DNA of 64,000 nucleotides from Micromussa lordhowensis (GCA_964020085.1 OZ026595.1:15608422-15672421); one strand, 5' to 3'. Positions 12,401 through 22,300 are shown, numbered from the stretch's first letter. Notes: a model not told the origin generated them from the letters alone. Numbers and translations: made by a program.

Positions 12401-15400
12401 TAGCAACTGTTAGTTAGCGATACGATTAAGCAAAAACAAGATCTCGAGTGGGGACATACCTGCAATGACCGTAGTGAGAAGTTCGGCCATGTTTGGTCTC
12501 TAGGTGAAGCTCTCACCCCGTAGAATGCAAAATTGGCGCCAAATCGACGATCAATCGAACTACATCGTCGTTAGGCTTCGTAAAAAACGACTGATCTCGA
12601 CAACGCACGGAAAATATTATTTGAGCCCAGTCTCCCAACTTCACGGGCCAAAAAATGTTGCACACTGCGAACCCGGCAGTTTTGATGGCGCGCGTGCCCA
12701 GCGTGTAACTGTTTTGTGAAAACTAGATTCACTATATAAAGAGTGGTAAAGACAGATTTTTTCTGGGTGACTTGACCATTCAACCTTTTCAAACTGATGA
12801 AGTCCTGTTAGGTTTTTTTTGTCCCCCATCCGAGTTTCAAACCTTTTCACATCGCAATTTCAGAAGGTTCGCCTGTCGCTGTCGGAATTTCGTCCAAAGC
12901 CACTGATATCGATATTGGAAAATGTTTACTGTGAAAGTCATAAAACTGTGAACACTTTGATTTGATTTTGACATGTTGATTGTGTAGCCACCAAACAGAT
13001 GCAAGATAAAACCACAAAAAAGCAAACAAATTACAGTCATTCCCGTAAAACCGTGAACACCAGAGAAAATTTATGGAATGTTTATTGTTTTGTGACCAAT
13101 CAGAAGCGAAATGAAACCGCAAAAGATAACCGCCAAACCGCAGCATGCATTTGTCACGACTTGATTCGAAACAACGAGCTGGCTTTTTCTTCCAACGAAC
13201 TGGCTTTTCATCCACGACTAATCTTCAAAAACCAAACTACCGAATTTGGAATAGACCTAGAAGCGAAATTTTACAACAGTGCAAGTTTTCCTTCTCAGCT
13301 ACAAAAGAATACGGATCGAAAATCACCAATCACAGCCAACTAGCATGACCCTTTGAACTGCATGTGATGAACACCGGTCAGCCCCGCTTCTGATTGGTTG
13401 TTTTTTTTTCTCAGACGCGCTGTCTGGCCTTGTCTGATCCTATCTACTCGATTCAATATCGCTTTCCCGTAAACATATTATTCATATCTGTTCTTTGCAC
13501 ATAAATAAGCTGAAATACAAAAAGAACAATTTCAGTATTTGAAAACGGTAAAGTTGAAGATTTGTCGTGGAAGAAAAACCCAGCTAGTTGTTTCGAATGA
13601 AGTCGTGACTAATCCATGCTGCGGTTTGGCGGTTATTTTCTGCGGTTTCATCTCGCTTCTGATTGGTCGCGAAACAATAAACATTCCAGAAATTTTCTCT
13701 GGTGTTCACGGTTTTACGGGAATGACTGTAACAGCGTCTCCTATGGGGGGGACGTTTGTCAATTTATTATTTGACCTCTTTTGGGAGGATTTTCTTATGA
13801 TTTACCAACCTTTATTTATGATAATTTAGCTCAGCGGTTAAATTATCATAAATAACCATTCTTACTCAAATTGGTTATTTTCATATAACCAATCTTGTTC
13901 CCATTGGTTATTAGACAAAACTGGTCTTGTTTCCCACTGGTTATTTGATAAAACCAATATTGTGTTTTTGGTTATTTGATAAAATCATTTTTGTTGTTCT
14001 TTCAATGATTTGATAGAGTAATTTCTGATGTTTGAATAAATTAGTCGGAAATTATTATTCTGATGGCACCATTGAGAGGTCGCAGGTTGTTATGGGATGT
14101 GCTAGGGGTATGTAGGCTTTGCGCGGGAGATTTAGGTCATTCTAGGTCCATCAGTCATCCTGTTCACTTTTTTTTTCTTTCGTAATTTTTGTATGAGAGA
14201 GAGTTTATCTTGTAATGTATTTATTGTATATGGATCAGTTGAACCCTTTCCTCAGGGTCTTGTGCTGCTGCATTAGATGAGGAATATGTTTCCACATATT
14301 TTTTGGCCGCATCTAAAAGGTGGTTTTTTAGTGGTTTTTCGTATCTGGCATAGCACTGTTTTTATGTCCTAGAAACAGCAGATGTAACATCCAAAGTTCT
14401 GTATTAGTATACATTGTACATCTGATTACTGACTGACCCATCCTCAATAAACTTACACATTGAATGTCTCATGTTAGAGTAGTTAGAATATAAGGATTTA
14501 CAAAGTGATTTACTAACAAGCATTTTGCCCTGAACGCTATGCTATCTCATAATGTGCCGTTTCAGGGCTGTGTCGCCTGTCGGAATTTATCCTAACAGGG
14601 CCTCACTGATGTGTAGTCTGATTACAAAGTTCAAAAAGCTTATGAACAGAACTACCGCCATGTCAAACTAAAATACAGCCATAAAGCAGGTCACATCTGA
14701 TTAGGTAGGTGAGAGGTGGAGGGGAAGGAAAACGACAACAAAAAATTGACTGGCAATAAATTTTTATCTTTTCAGAAGGTGTGTTTTGGGCTCAGTGGCA
14801 TACAAAAACTCTAAGATAATTTTGTGCAATCTCTTTCTCTATCTACATTGTATTTCCTCCTCCCTCTCTTTCTCCAATCCCTGATAGGGAGACTACTCAC
14901 AGTTAACTTAGAGAACAAACTGCTCACCATTTCCAATTCTTTGTGATAATTCCTGCAATGCAGATCTACTGATTGAAGCAACCTGTGAATAGTCATCTCT
15001 AGTCAGACCAACCAGTAAGTCGACCATGGAAGAAACACAAACTTGCAACGAGTCCTTGCAGTTAACGAGAAGTTTGTGACAAAACTTTGCCAGTGAAAGC
15101 CGTACTTTCCAGTTAGGGTGTGTCGAAACCACACCCAATCGTTCAATGACAATTTTTAACTTTGTTCCTGTATCCTGAAACCATGCAGTGCTTCTGTCAA
15201 TGCTCAAGTTCTTTACTTTATCAAGTTTTTCTGGATTTGAGTTTAAATTATGAGCCTCTGTATTTTCCTTTGATTCACTAGATTTGTTTTCTGTTGCCAA
15301 TGAAATAAGTTGTGAAATGACATCTTTACTGTCTGTTGATTTTATTGGCATATGCTTATCATTCACGACCAAAGTGAGGATGTCACCCCACAGATCAATA

Positions 15401-16188
15401 GCTTGCATGACAATTGCATGGCCCTGTTTACTATCTCCTGTGATGACTCGGCATAGAGCCATTGATATTCCAGGCACAAATGATGCAAATATCTGTGCCA
15501 CAGAATCTTTGACTGCATTTTGCAATGCCTCTCTATCTTCATCTTGAGCTGGATCATTACCTGCACAGGAATCCCATCCAAGGTTTCCACTACAGCAAGA
15601 GAGATAACTTAGGCACTCAAAAGCACTCAGTCTTAAATTCCTGGCTTTCTCCTTTTCTGACAGTGCCAGCAGAATTGTAACAGCGTGGCCCAGGATAGGA
15701 AGAAGACGCGGTGAATAGAACGCGCCTTTCACCACGAGCGAAGTGCCTTGAAGCAAACGAGAAAGGCACTTGACAATTGCTAGTTTAAGTTCCTCTGGAA
15801 TATCAGCTATGGCTCCAGGGCCTCCTTCTGTTGCGCTGAGAAGCATGCACAGATAATTAAACATTTCTTCAAATGTACCAAGCTGACAAACTTGTGCACG
15901 AGTGAAAAGAGTTTCGATGCAACCAACTGTTGTTTCTTGTACTTCATTGGTAAGATTTGCGTTCTGCAACGCCAGTTTCAATGGAAACAGCACATACTCG
16001 ACCAGCTGTGTTAGGTGCGCGGGATTTACGGCCCGCAGTTTAGCCTCTAGCTCTTTGATGCTTTGAGTTGACGGTTCCTTAGATACCTTGATGCAAACAG
16101 GACGTAGCTCTCTAAAAGAATCACTTGGATCCGGCCCCATGTTCTTCTTCGTTACACTGGATTGTTGTAAGACTCGGACGCAACACAT
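471..16188 (-). CDS. TTI1: TTI1 (TELO2-interacting protein 1), partial: N-terminal and middle exons
   Basis: HEAT-repeat scaffold of the TTT complex (TELO2-TTI1-TTI2), which with Hsp90 matures PIKK kinases such as mTOR and ATM. Exons read on the minus strand are 16188..14928, 1494..1289 and about 837..471. Phases join: exon 1 ends one base into a codon, exon 2 ends at phase 0. Exon 1 carries FRELRPVCIKVSKEP near the N-terminus and FASFVPGISMALCRVITGD, both matching blocks remembered from human TTI1. Exon 2 has IMRTADDEKK and LGYLSLLG. Exon 3 has VLGYYGNLQLIVDHF. The start is either the Met at 16188 or the in-frame Met at 16140; the latter begins MGPDPSDSFREL and fits the human N-terminus better. 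A short out-of-frame ATG at 16202 lies upstream. The donor at 470 is plausible (GTGAGA) but unproven, and downstream exons lie off the left edge or were not recognised. The first intron is about 13.4 kb and mostly transposons. Confidence 0.9.
1051..1200. repeat. Imperfect inverted repeat in TTI1 intron
   Basis: The left part (ggtgaccattttgaattc, then attgtttcaaatagct) is mirrored on the right (agctttttgaaacaatat, then an aatggccgccgcacc-like end). The outer sequence resembles the termini of the MITE at 49314..49642, which also ends near GGCGGCCAT and TTGAATTC, so this is likely a decayed relative. Confidence 0.5.
1711..1893. repeat. Palindromic MITE-like hairpin
   Basis: Starts agcaatagaaca and ends with the mirror image ggtctattgct. 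The arms are about 85 bp (including tgttggtagaacacgag against ctcgtg-type and accaacatcc sequence) around a short centre, gagccgcaggcaa. The same central motif (gagccgcaggc) occurs in the palindrome at 41721..41910, so the two are related. Confidence 0.7.
2064..2208 (-). repeat. 3' LTR of the Gypsy element
   Basis: 145 bp, matching 6961..7105 with a handful of substitutions. The few differences suggest a moderately recent insertion. It is bounded outside by CACTA. Confidence 0.93.
2340..3638 (-). pseudogene. Gypsy integrase region of pol
   Basis: 432-codon open stretch. The N-terminal zinc-binding HHCC signature is visible around HGAHTGVEG and CDVCATY. The catalytic D-D-E residues lie in VGCDILHFDG, MSDNGPPYGS and SNGKVENAVK. 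A basic, proline-rich tail follows. Integrase inserts the cDNA into host DNA. It is separated from the upstream RNase H part by a stop codon at 3641..3639, so it is no longer part of one polyprotein. Confidence 0.92.
3639..4385 (-). pseudogene. Gypsy RT thumb and RNase H region of pol
   Basis: Open stretch following a TGA at 4394..4392. The RNase H-like domain shows GIGFVLMQNG, SYSSRALTTSERNYSQ, EKELL and WSDHKPL, typical of Gypsy RNase H. It ends at a TAA at 3641..3639 just before the integrase. These two stops, together with the protease gap upstream, make this copy non-autonomous. Confidence 0.9.
4392..5160 (-). pseudogene. Gypsy reverse transcriptase region of pol
   Basis: RT fingers and palm: KPNGKLRVCIDPQRLN, FSKADLKDGFLQIQLDE, RMPFGISPAPECFQ, and the catalytic block VADDILITGRG (Y/V-x-DD type). 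The reading frame is contiguous up to the L2-type insertion junction at about 5160, then resumes beyond 5951 with TYQDVFQG-like sequence. It ends with the stop at 4394..4392. Confidence 0.9.
5160..5951 (-). mobile_element. 5'-truncated L2/CR1-type non-LTR retrotransposon nested in Gypsy
   Basis: A 215-codon minus reading (5940..5293) is the C-terminal end of a non-LTR reverse transcriptase (KTAKDLGVLLDPHLSYNNHI, FCSNVWANCSK-type block, SIWNSL, FKKRLRSKLL). The 3' UTR ends with CCCCTTTGGGGAGGTTCAAT and a (TATG)n microsatellite, as in CR1/L2 elements that end in short tandem repeats rather than poly(A). It splits the Gypsy reading at FQG / LGCMEG and lies in the same orientation as its host. 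Confidence 0.88.
6028..6846 (-). pseudogene. Gypsy gag with one zinc knuckle; protease region missing
   Basis: 272-codon reading beginning MPDPPPPSSAG. It has a capsid-like middle (WRQVWEAYEEVTDL, DRIVCGVRDKGIRRKLL) and a CCHC-type knuckle, CKFCGRKHERKRDKC. Shortly after the knuckle the frame jumps to sequence that normally lies just before RT (around ELTMEKITATYQD). No DTG/DSG aspartic protease motif is present, so the protease segment appears deleted. Confidence 0.85.
6961..7105 (-). repeat. 5' LTR of the Gypsy element
   Basis: 145-bp partner of 2064..2208, bounded outside by CACTA at 7106..7110 and inside by the tRNA-Leu-type primer-binding site (6960 downward). Confidence 0.93.
7663..8376 (+). 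CDS. Second transposon gene, 237 aa, unknown function
   Basis: Starts MAASLTFEDVLEEV about 90 bp inside the left TIR and is intronless. The N-terminal third is acidic (SDTEEVQDSSDEEND). The middle contains LFKQEAKRYLKGLYEQHARG. The C-terminal half is basic with aromatic residues (SYLRRKIPGKGKAK, FKEFKLCYKYSKR). I recognise no domain. It converges on the transposase gene, with about 580 bp between their stop codons. A decayed, shortened and inverted copy of this gene lies at the other end of the element (about 11929..12235). A DNA-binding accessory role is possible because of its basic half, but that is inference. Confidence 0.7.
   Translation: MAASLTFEDVLEEVTRSDTEEVQDSSDEENDQKTKAIESAVNCFTECSDLGQNIALFKQEAKRYLKGLYEQHARGNDSFAILCESSLNTGAVLKEEACTWLDLIYRRLSARQRIRRPWFLEFTRDIPKEIFLALKRAFSTTTNNELRSNVYMEGNRKGLSIRIAYSPSVYYMFRILTGKTMGQLKSYLRRKIPGKGKAKVLISRFKEFKLCYKYSKRQMTVSCHYGFWNIHGFPLHD
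8377..8953. other. AT-rich spacer between the two convergent transposon genes
   Basis: Contains several AATAAA-type hexamers after the plus-strand stop (for example around 8455) and no convincing reading frame. It probably holds the two 3' untranslated regions and poly(A) sites. Confidence 0.5.
8954..12490 (-). CDS. RAG1/Transib/CMC-like DDE transposase (spliced)
   Basis: The main minus-strand exon is open from 11368 to 8954 (804 codons as read). Three blocks look like a DDE catalytic core: QIAIGGDGAPFGK (Asp about residue 319), AHVDPLHLKNNACQHIHK (Asp about 507) and TSMEGREAKHIAISRYS (Glu about 699). The second and third resemble the RAG1 DALHCDIGNA and SEGNESGNKLFRRF blocks in position and style. 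The C-terminus has a Cys-rich cluster, FCFCGCPKPEVSERCGYC, possibly a zinc finger. An upstream exon, 11924..11781, has a clean donor (GGAAA|GTAAGT); a phase-compatible acceptor lies near 11296. The hydrophobic start of the 804-codon reading is therefore probably read-through intron. A further 5' exon, 12490..12460 (MAELLTTVIA), is possible. Confidence 0.75.
11673..11924 (-). CDS. Transposase upstream exon (48 codons, 11924..11781)
   Basis: Basic, coiled-coil-like peptide MVRRKAKVYSRFNVGVF followed by KEKRRLRDEAAKAHK. It ends at a strong donor, GTAAGTATTC, with the poly-G tract (11751..11770) inside the following intron. It should splice into the main transposase exon near 11300. Confidence 0.6.
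   Translation of the reverse strand: MVRRKAKVYSRFNVGVFLKEKRRLRDEAAKAHKVLVKEKAKLSNLIRKVSIHPPPPPSFHAQKIFFFNSSLTYFLEGKYINML
11929..12235 (-). pseudogene. Decayed inverted copy of the 237-aa transposon gene
   Basis: On the minus strand the bases follow the plus gene at about 7812..8320: IALFKQEAK, YLKGLYEQHA, a stop, then SILCESSLDIGAVLKDEAC. Where the intact gene continues with about 300 more bases, this copy jumps straight to sequence matching its basic C-terminal part (EDTRKRQSKSS), then drifts. It is therefore an internally deleted, stop-containing inverted duplicate near the right TIR. Confidence 0.75.
13033..13729. mobile_element. Tc1/mariner-type MITE with ~140-bp inverted arms
   Basis: Starts CAGTCATTCCCGTAAAACC and ends with the mirror image ending GGGAATGACTG, flanked by TA on both sides. 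The arms run to about 13172 and from about 13587. They contain matching CCAATCAGAAGCGA and CGCCAAACCGCAGCATGCA segments. CAGT ends with TA duplications are typical of Tc1/mariner. No transposase is present. Confidence 0.8.
13730..14927. other. Rest of TTI1 intron 1 next to exon 1
   Basis: Contains a short run of near-repeats of 'aaccaattttgttcccattggttatt' type sequence at about 13850..14000 (direct repetition of tggttattt with a, c and t variants). No coding sequence was seen. Confidence 0.4.
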
Positions 16189-16756
16189 GGTTCTCCCGCC
16201 ATCTTAAGTTTCTACTACAATCCACGTCATATAGAATTTCATATTGTGTCGCTTTCGGCGCAACGGAGTCTTTCATGGGGTCTGGGCGCCAGACATGATT
16301 AGAGAGGGGTGGGCCTTGGGCGTCGGGGTGGGCGTGGCGTCAGGTGGTAAGGTAAAGTCATGAAAAGTTATGAAGCTTTGCATTCTCAGATACCCCAGTG
16401 ACTGGCACTATATCTGTAGAATAGTTACCATAGAAACCATCATAAGGGGCAAATATTTATTTTGGTCCAAGTGATTGAAATGAGGAATTTGTAGGTGTTA
16501 AATCATACCTTCATTTACACCTTATCTCTTGTTTCATGGAGCACCCCTGGCACTCCTCTCAGAGTCAAACCTTCCAACCCCCATCACATCCAAATCTGGA
16601 GGTTTTGAAAAAAAAGCCCAGAAAAACCTGGAGATTAGGACCTCAGACCGGGAGACTTAAAAAATATGCGTCGAATAAAAACAACTACAGATTATTTGTT
16701 TCAGAGTATTCTTTACCTTTGTTGTATTCTAGTCTTTTGCTGCTTTTTTGCAGAGC
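16189..16756. promoter_or_regulatory. TTI1 upstream region
   Basis: Holds the TTI1 transcription start. CpG-containing GC-richer sequence (around 16250..16340) follows directly upstream of the start codon and no TATA box stands out. Further upstream it is unremarkable, up to the retrotransposon insertion at 16771. Confidence 0.45.
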
Positions 16757-16770
16757 TGATATTCCTTCAT

Positions 16771-17895
16771 TGAGCAGGTCAGCGAATGGCAGGCAACCCT
16801 GTACCTGAACTTCGTAGACTTTGAAAAGGCTTTTGACTCTATCCACCGAGAAAGCCTGTGGGTAATAATGGCCAAGTATGGAATCCCGGAGAAGATTGTG
16901 AAAATGGTAAGAGTATTTTAAGACGACTTCAAGTGTGCTGTAGAAGATCAGGGGGAAACTTGTGAGTGGTTTGACATAAAAACTGGGGTAAAACAAGGAT
17001 GCAATATGTCGGGATTCTTGTTCTTGATTGTTATGGATTGGGTAATGCGAAGAGCGGTTGGCAGTGGTAAAAACGGTATCAGGTGGAAGTTTACTTCAAA
17101 ACTGGACAACTTGGACTTTGCGGACGATATAGTTCTGCTTTCATCTACCAAGCAGCAGATTCAGGATAAAACGACAAGGCTGGAAGAAGAGGCCAGACGG
17201 GTGGGACTCAAAATCAACGAAGAAAAGACAAAAACGATGAGGATCAATGCAAGGAACCAAGAAAACATCATAATCAATGGCCAGGATATTGAAGATGTCG
17301 ATGAGTTTGTGTACTTGGGGGCCAAAGTTTGTAAAGAGGGAGGTGGTATGAAGGACTTGAAGAACAGGTTATCGAAAGCCAGAGGTGCCTTTAACAAACT
17401 AAAGAAGATCTGGATCTCTAATAACATCTCGAGGAAAACAAAACTGAAGCAGTATAAAACACTTGTAGTGCCAGTGTTACTCTATGGATCTGAGACATGG
17501 AAGAGATGATAAAGCAGTGAATGTATTCCATAATAGATACTTTATAGATGCCTACGTAAGATCTTCCGAATCCGATGGCAAGACCATGTCAGTACCAAAG
17601 AGCTACTGGAAAGAGCAAGCATGAAGCCACTGAGTGTGGAAGTGATGTCTCGAAGATGGAAAATGATTGGTCATATTCTTAGGAAAGATCACAATGATGA
17701 TTGCAATGTTGCCATGAGCTGGCCACCAGAAGGTAAAAGGAGAAGGGGAAGACCAAAAACCACCTGGAGACGGACGGTAGAGAAAGAAACGCAAGAAGCA
17801 GGTTGGAGATCGTGGGAGGAGGTGCGGACCGCAGCAACCAATCGAGACGCTCTGTGAAGGCCCTATGTGCCATGAGGCACGAAGAGGATAGATGA
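16771..17895 (+). mobile_element. 5'-truncated non-LTR retrotransposon (RTE-like RT end) with 14-bp target duplication
   Basis: Flanked by a perfect 14-bp direct repeat, TGATATTCCTTCAT, at 16757..16770 and 17896..17909. Plus-strand coding remnants read FVDFEKAFDSIHRE, GVKQGCNMSGFLF, LDFADDIVLLSS (catalytic ADD) and LLYGSETWK. After a damaged stretch they resume with SRRWKMIGHILRKD and KRRRGRPKTTWRR. Stops at about 16919 and 17508, plus shifts at 17510..17590, show it is dead. The 3' end is a short (GAT)n run. The terminal GRPKTTW block is common in RTE-type and related elements; the exact clade is uncertain. Confidence 0.85.
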
Positions 17896-17909
17896 TGATA
17901 TTCCTTCAT

Positions 17910-19360
17910 ACCTTCCCGTATTGTTTGGCAATTTTAAGACTTTCTGATTCACCGTCAGATTAAGAGGCAAAGCTGTGAGTTGGCATCCCAAACCGTGAGT
18001 GTCACGGTCAAACCCTGAGGGTTGGAAGGTCTGCGGACTGGGCTTGTTCACTGGACATTTAACACTACCAACTCTGAATCTTTTACAAGTGGATTGCCTA
18101 GTACTTAGTTTAGTTAACATGTAATCACTGAACAGTGATTAATCTGTTGGATGCCATGAGCTGTTTGAGAAACCAGGGGTGCTGGGAGCATCACTATAAT
18201 GTTTGTTCATCTTTGGCCTAGCCTGTGTGAGAGAGAGAGCTTGAGCCAGCTAAGAATAAAGGTGAGTGACACCACATGACACAAACAAACATCCTGTTTA
18301 TTCAGACTATTCATGTTGACAAAGCAGGTCGTAATCTTTTCCAATCAGCTCTTGTTTTTTTAGGAGGAATATGAGTTTTCTCTTTCTTTTTCTAATGTTT
18401 TCTGTCAAATGCGAAAAACCCTGGCATGATGTTTTAATTGCTGATTTTTATTGATAAATTTCAATTTGCATCAGCAAAGGAAACATAAAAAATGCATCCA
18501 AGAAATAAGAGATTGGCTTTTTGAGAAAATTTGACTGTTCAATCCTGATTTTTACTCCTTAGCTAGGAATGAAGAAAATCTGATTTTATAGGCCTTGAAA
18601 ATGGGGAGTCAACTTAGACACAAGCTCAAGACAGTGTTCAAGAGAGCGTCAAAATAAAGTCAAACGTTGAGTTTAATCGCAGATTTATTGTGTCATTCTC
18701 AACACACAGGTAAATATGGTAACAAAGGATCTGCCAAGGCGAAGAGAGGGCCTACATCTACATCTACATTTATTTAGTTGATAAAATCCTTTCAGACATC
18801 ACATCAACTAACCTACTCATACATAAATAGATAAAATTTGAAAATTTAAATAGCTTACACAGTACTTTCCATAAGATTTGATTTAACAGGTGCACTAGAG
18901 CAGCTGGGATGGATCTTGGATTGTCGTCAGCTGAAGTTACTTGTGTCATACAAGCTATATGTAGCAGTCAGTGTAATAATCAACTCTGTTTGGAAATTGG
19001 TACCTACCTACCTACCTTCTCTAATGACAAAGGCTTCTATTATTTTCTTGTTTTACTGTCGTGTTTTGTAATTTTTACTTAGATTTTTGGGGGGCTTGGG
19101 GGTAGGGGATTCGACCAAACCCCCACCCCCCCTAGATCTGTTCCAGAGAGAGGCTCCTAACAACTTACTCTACATGGCAAATTATTTTAAAAAAAAGATA
19201 AACAAAGCAACTGTGGGAAAACAAAAGAAAAAAAAAGAAAAGAAATCTACTGGGAAAATCCCAAGAGCATGGTCTACTCAGAGTGGTTAACAAACAATAC
19301 AGAACACTTACACCAGACTGCTACAAGCACCTCAGACCCTTAGAAAAAAAATAGTTTAAA
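17910..19360. other. TTI1-RABEPK intergenic region
   Basis: No gene seen. A (TACATC)n run at about 18758..18772 beside ATTTATTTAGTTGAT looks like the microsatellite tail of a minus-strand CR1/L2-type insertion. A C-rich run (about 19119..19131) and A-rich stretches occur near 19200. TTI1 and RABEPK are tandem on the minus strand here. Confidence 0.4.
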
Positions 19361-19366
19361 TTTATT
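19361..19366 (-). terminator. RABEPK candidate polyadenylation signal
   Basis: AATAAA on the minus strand directly after the RABEPK stop codon. It would give a very short 3' UTR. Confidence 0.4.
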
Positions 19367-19375
19367 GTTAACTTT

Positions 19376-22300
19376 TCATTTAACATTTTCAGGCATCAGG
19401 ACTAAGCAATCATTAAAAATTTCTCCTTGTGTATCCATTCCACCAAATACCAATAGTACTGTTAGACTTTCATCTGCTTTTGTCTTCTCAGAAGCACTAT
19501 CATCTATGGGAAATAATCACAATTATGGCACTTTTTTCACTTTCTACTTAGTATACCCAGGCAAGAAAGAGGTAGGGAGGGCAATTACTGGTAAGACTTC
19601 CTTGATCGCTCTATAGACTGATCAATTGATATCAATACCGGTAATTTATTAATTTTTAGAGTGTACTTAATACTTTTTTATGTGGAGCAAAGTGTTTTTT
19701 TATGGTTGAAGATGATATGTTTTAGACTCAACTGAGGTTTGCCAGCATTTTTGCTAGTATTCTTGAGCAAAACATTAATTTTGTACTGGTCAACAAATCA
19801 TGGGGGCTCTGCTAGCATTCACATCAAGGGGAGTACTAGAATAATAAGCCATTAACACAGCTCAATTCCCTTTTAGACAAGGAATCTTTCATCATGGCAC
19901 AGACAATTTAGTCTGTATATCTCAAGTACCTGTTGGCTTGGGAATTTCCACAGTACAGAGGGTGTGGTCAAGTCGAGGAGCTGGACTGGGACCATTGATT
20001 GGTGTTTTTGTCCATCTCAAGGTTTCTAAAAGGCAATAAATAAATTATTCTGGTCATGTTCTTTAAGAATAAAAATGCAAACTTATATTAAAGTTTAATT
20101 TCTATGGACAAAAATTCACTTTGTCTACACTGCACAAAAAAATGCATCAACAAGAATACAATAGTGATTTATGTGTCATGGATGCTGTTATCTACAGAGT
20201 AACTGGCAACAACCAGGATTAGATATTATATACATTTATTATATGACTTGGGTTTGTAGCCGATCTAATGCGTGCTCTGATTGGCTAATACTAGGGCATT
20301 ATTCTCCCGTAATGCCCACGGGCCGATTACGGGCCTGCAAAAGCCAAGCAAAAAGCCATATAATAAACGGTCTTGACGGGAAAATCTCAAACCTCGGTCA
20401 TGCCGTACCGACCTCGCTATCGCTCTGTCAATACGGCAAGGTCTCAGTCCAAGATTTTCCCGTAAAGACCTCACTCTCGGTTAATAAGTAGTTAATACAG
20501 GCCAAACAATACGGTGGAGCCTGTTAAAAATCCAGTCAAAAAATCTGGCCGTATTAACTGGGTGGCTGTCTTCAAGGTTTTTTTAAAACAAGAGAATAAC
20601 TCAGTGAGCTTTTGTTTGGAACAGAATAAAGTGGCCATATTGAGGGGGTGGCCATAAGGTGGGGTTTCACTGTACATGTAAATTTCAAATGCAGAGTAAC
20701 AGCAATTTTTAAAGAGGAAACAACTAAATATATATGTTGACAATTTCAATATTGGCGTACAATACAAAGGACTGTACATGCACCAACAGTACTTGAAACA
20801 GAGTAAAAAAATTAAAGGCAACATGAAAAAGAATTAAAAAGAAAGAGACAATTCTTAAGTGCCTACGCTGTTAGTTTAGAGTTGGAATTTCCCACTTAAT
20901 ATACAGTTACAATGTTGTTTCCTTTTTAAAAACATGTAAATATTTTATAAACCACTGCCTTGATTTCTTGAATTTCTTGACTGAGAAGTTATAATGTGGC
21001 TCTATAAATTAATAACTAAAGATATATATTTAATGGCAAACAGAATGAACTGCTAGAAAGTATACATCAATACTGGAAGTAGTCATGAGCTTAAGAGAAA
21101 CTGACACCAACCTGTATCTAAAGAGAACACATCATCTAACGCAGTTCCTATAGAACTCATTCCACCGTGTATAAAGATCTTCTTGCCAACACATGCTGCT
21201 GCGTGAGCTGTTCGTGATGATGGGACACTCCCTGTTGGTTGAAGTTTGCTCCAAGTGTGACTGACTATATTTTAAGGGAAAAAAGTATTACACAAGCCAT
21301 CAATATCACACAATAATTTTATTTAGTTTGAATTCATGGTAGCCCAGTGGTAATAATCAAAGGGAGTGATGGACGTCTTTAAATGGAACATCAGTGAAGT
21401 AGAACGTGCTAAAAAGAGCATGAAAAAGTGTTGAAAAGAGCATTTGAACCGAGAATGTTAGCAATTATCCAGTAAATAACAACAACATTAAAAGTACAGT
21501 TATAGAACCCCAGTAACTTGAACTCTGAAGGAAAACAAAAAACAGTTGGAGTTATCGGGGGTTTGAGTTATCGGGGTCGATTGAATATCAAACTTGCCAT
21601 GTTAATATTTGATAGTTAATACTATCTTGACTTGATTTTTCAGCACTTCAGTATACAGCACAATGCAAATAACACTTATCTCATCAGAAATTGCACTATA
21701 GCAGTGTTTTTCTCTTTGTGACAGCTAAAGGCATCTGATATGAACGGTTGGTTGCACTAGTTAAAATCAATTTGTTGTAGTCAATAGTTTTGAGTGTCTT
21801 ACTGATTACACAACAAGAAAAGCTAATGGGTGACGTCGGTGGTGAGTTACATGAACCAGAATGCAAGTTATCGGAGTAAATTTTAATCAAGGGAAACAAA
21901 GTTTGGTTCGAGTTAGCAGGGAATTCGAGTTATCCGAGTTCAAGTTAAAATGACTGAATAGTGGGGTCAAATCCAAGGGAAGTGGGAGTGACTTTGAGTT
22001 AGCAGGGGAGTTACCTGAGTTTGAGTTACTGTGGTTCTACTGTAATTACTATCTACATGTAGAAGATTTGTTTCACAGAGTCATTCGTTGCAACCTACCA
22101 GTATTAAATTTGTAGACATCATCAAACATATCAGTGCCAGCCATACCACCATGAATGTAAATATCTGTTCCAACTGCTACTGATACATGACCATGTCTTG
22201 CACATGGAGGGCTTCCACTGACGTCTGGCTGACTCCAACTGCAATCCTCTAATATATACATAAAACATGTGTAAGCTGTACAAATATATCTAGTACTGGC

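Larger units (their letters stand above)
7573..12704 (-). mobile_element. DNA transposon with CAC-starting TIRs and a RAG1/Transib/CMC-like transposase
   Basis: Terminal inverted repeats start CACGCTGGGCACACGCGCC at 7573 and end with the mirror image (ggcgcgcgtgcccagcgtg) at 12704. They are flanked by TAA on both sides (7570..7572 and 12705..12707), a probable 3-bp target duplication. The 5.13-kb interior carries a transposase gene on the minus strand and a convergent 237-codon gene on the plus strand. TIRs beginning CAC are shared by the CACTA/Mirage/Chapaev and Transib/RAG groups. The element sits in the long TTI1 intron with both termini and the main transposase reading still open, so it may be fairly young. 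Confidence 0.85.
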
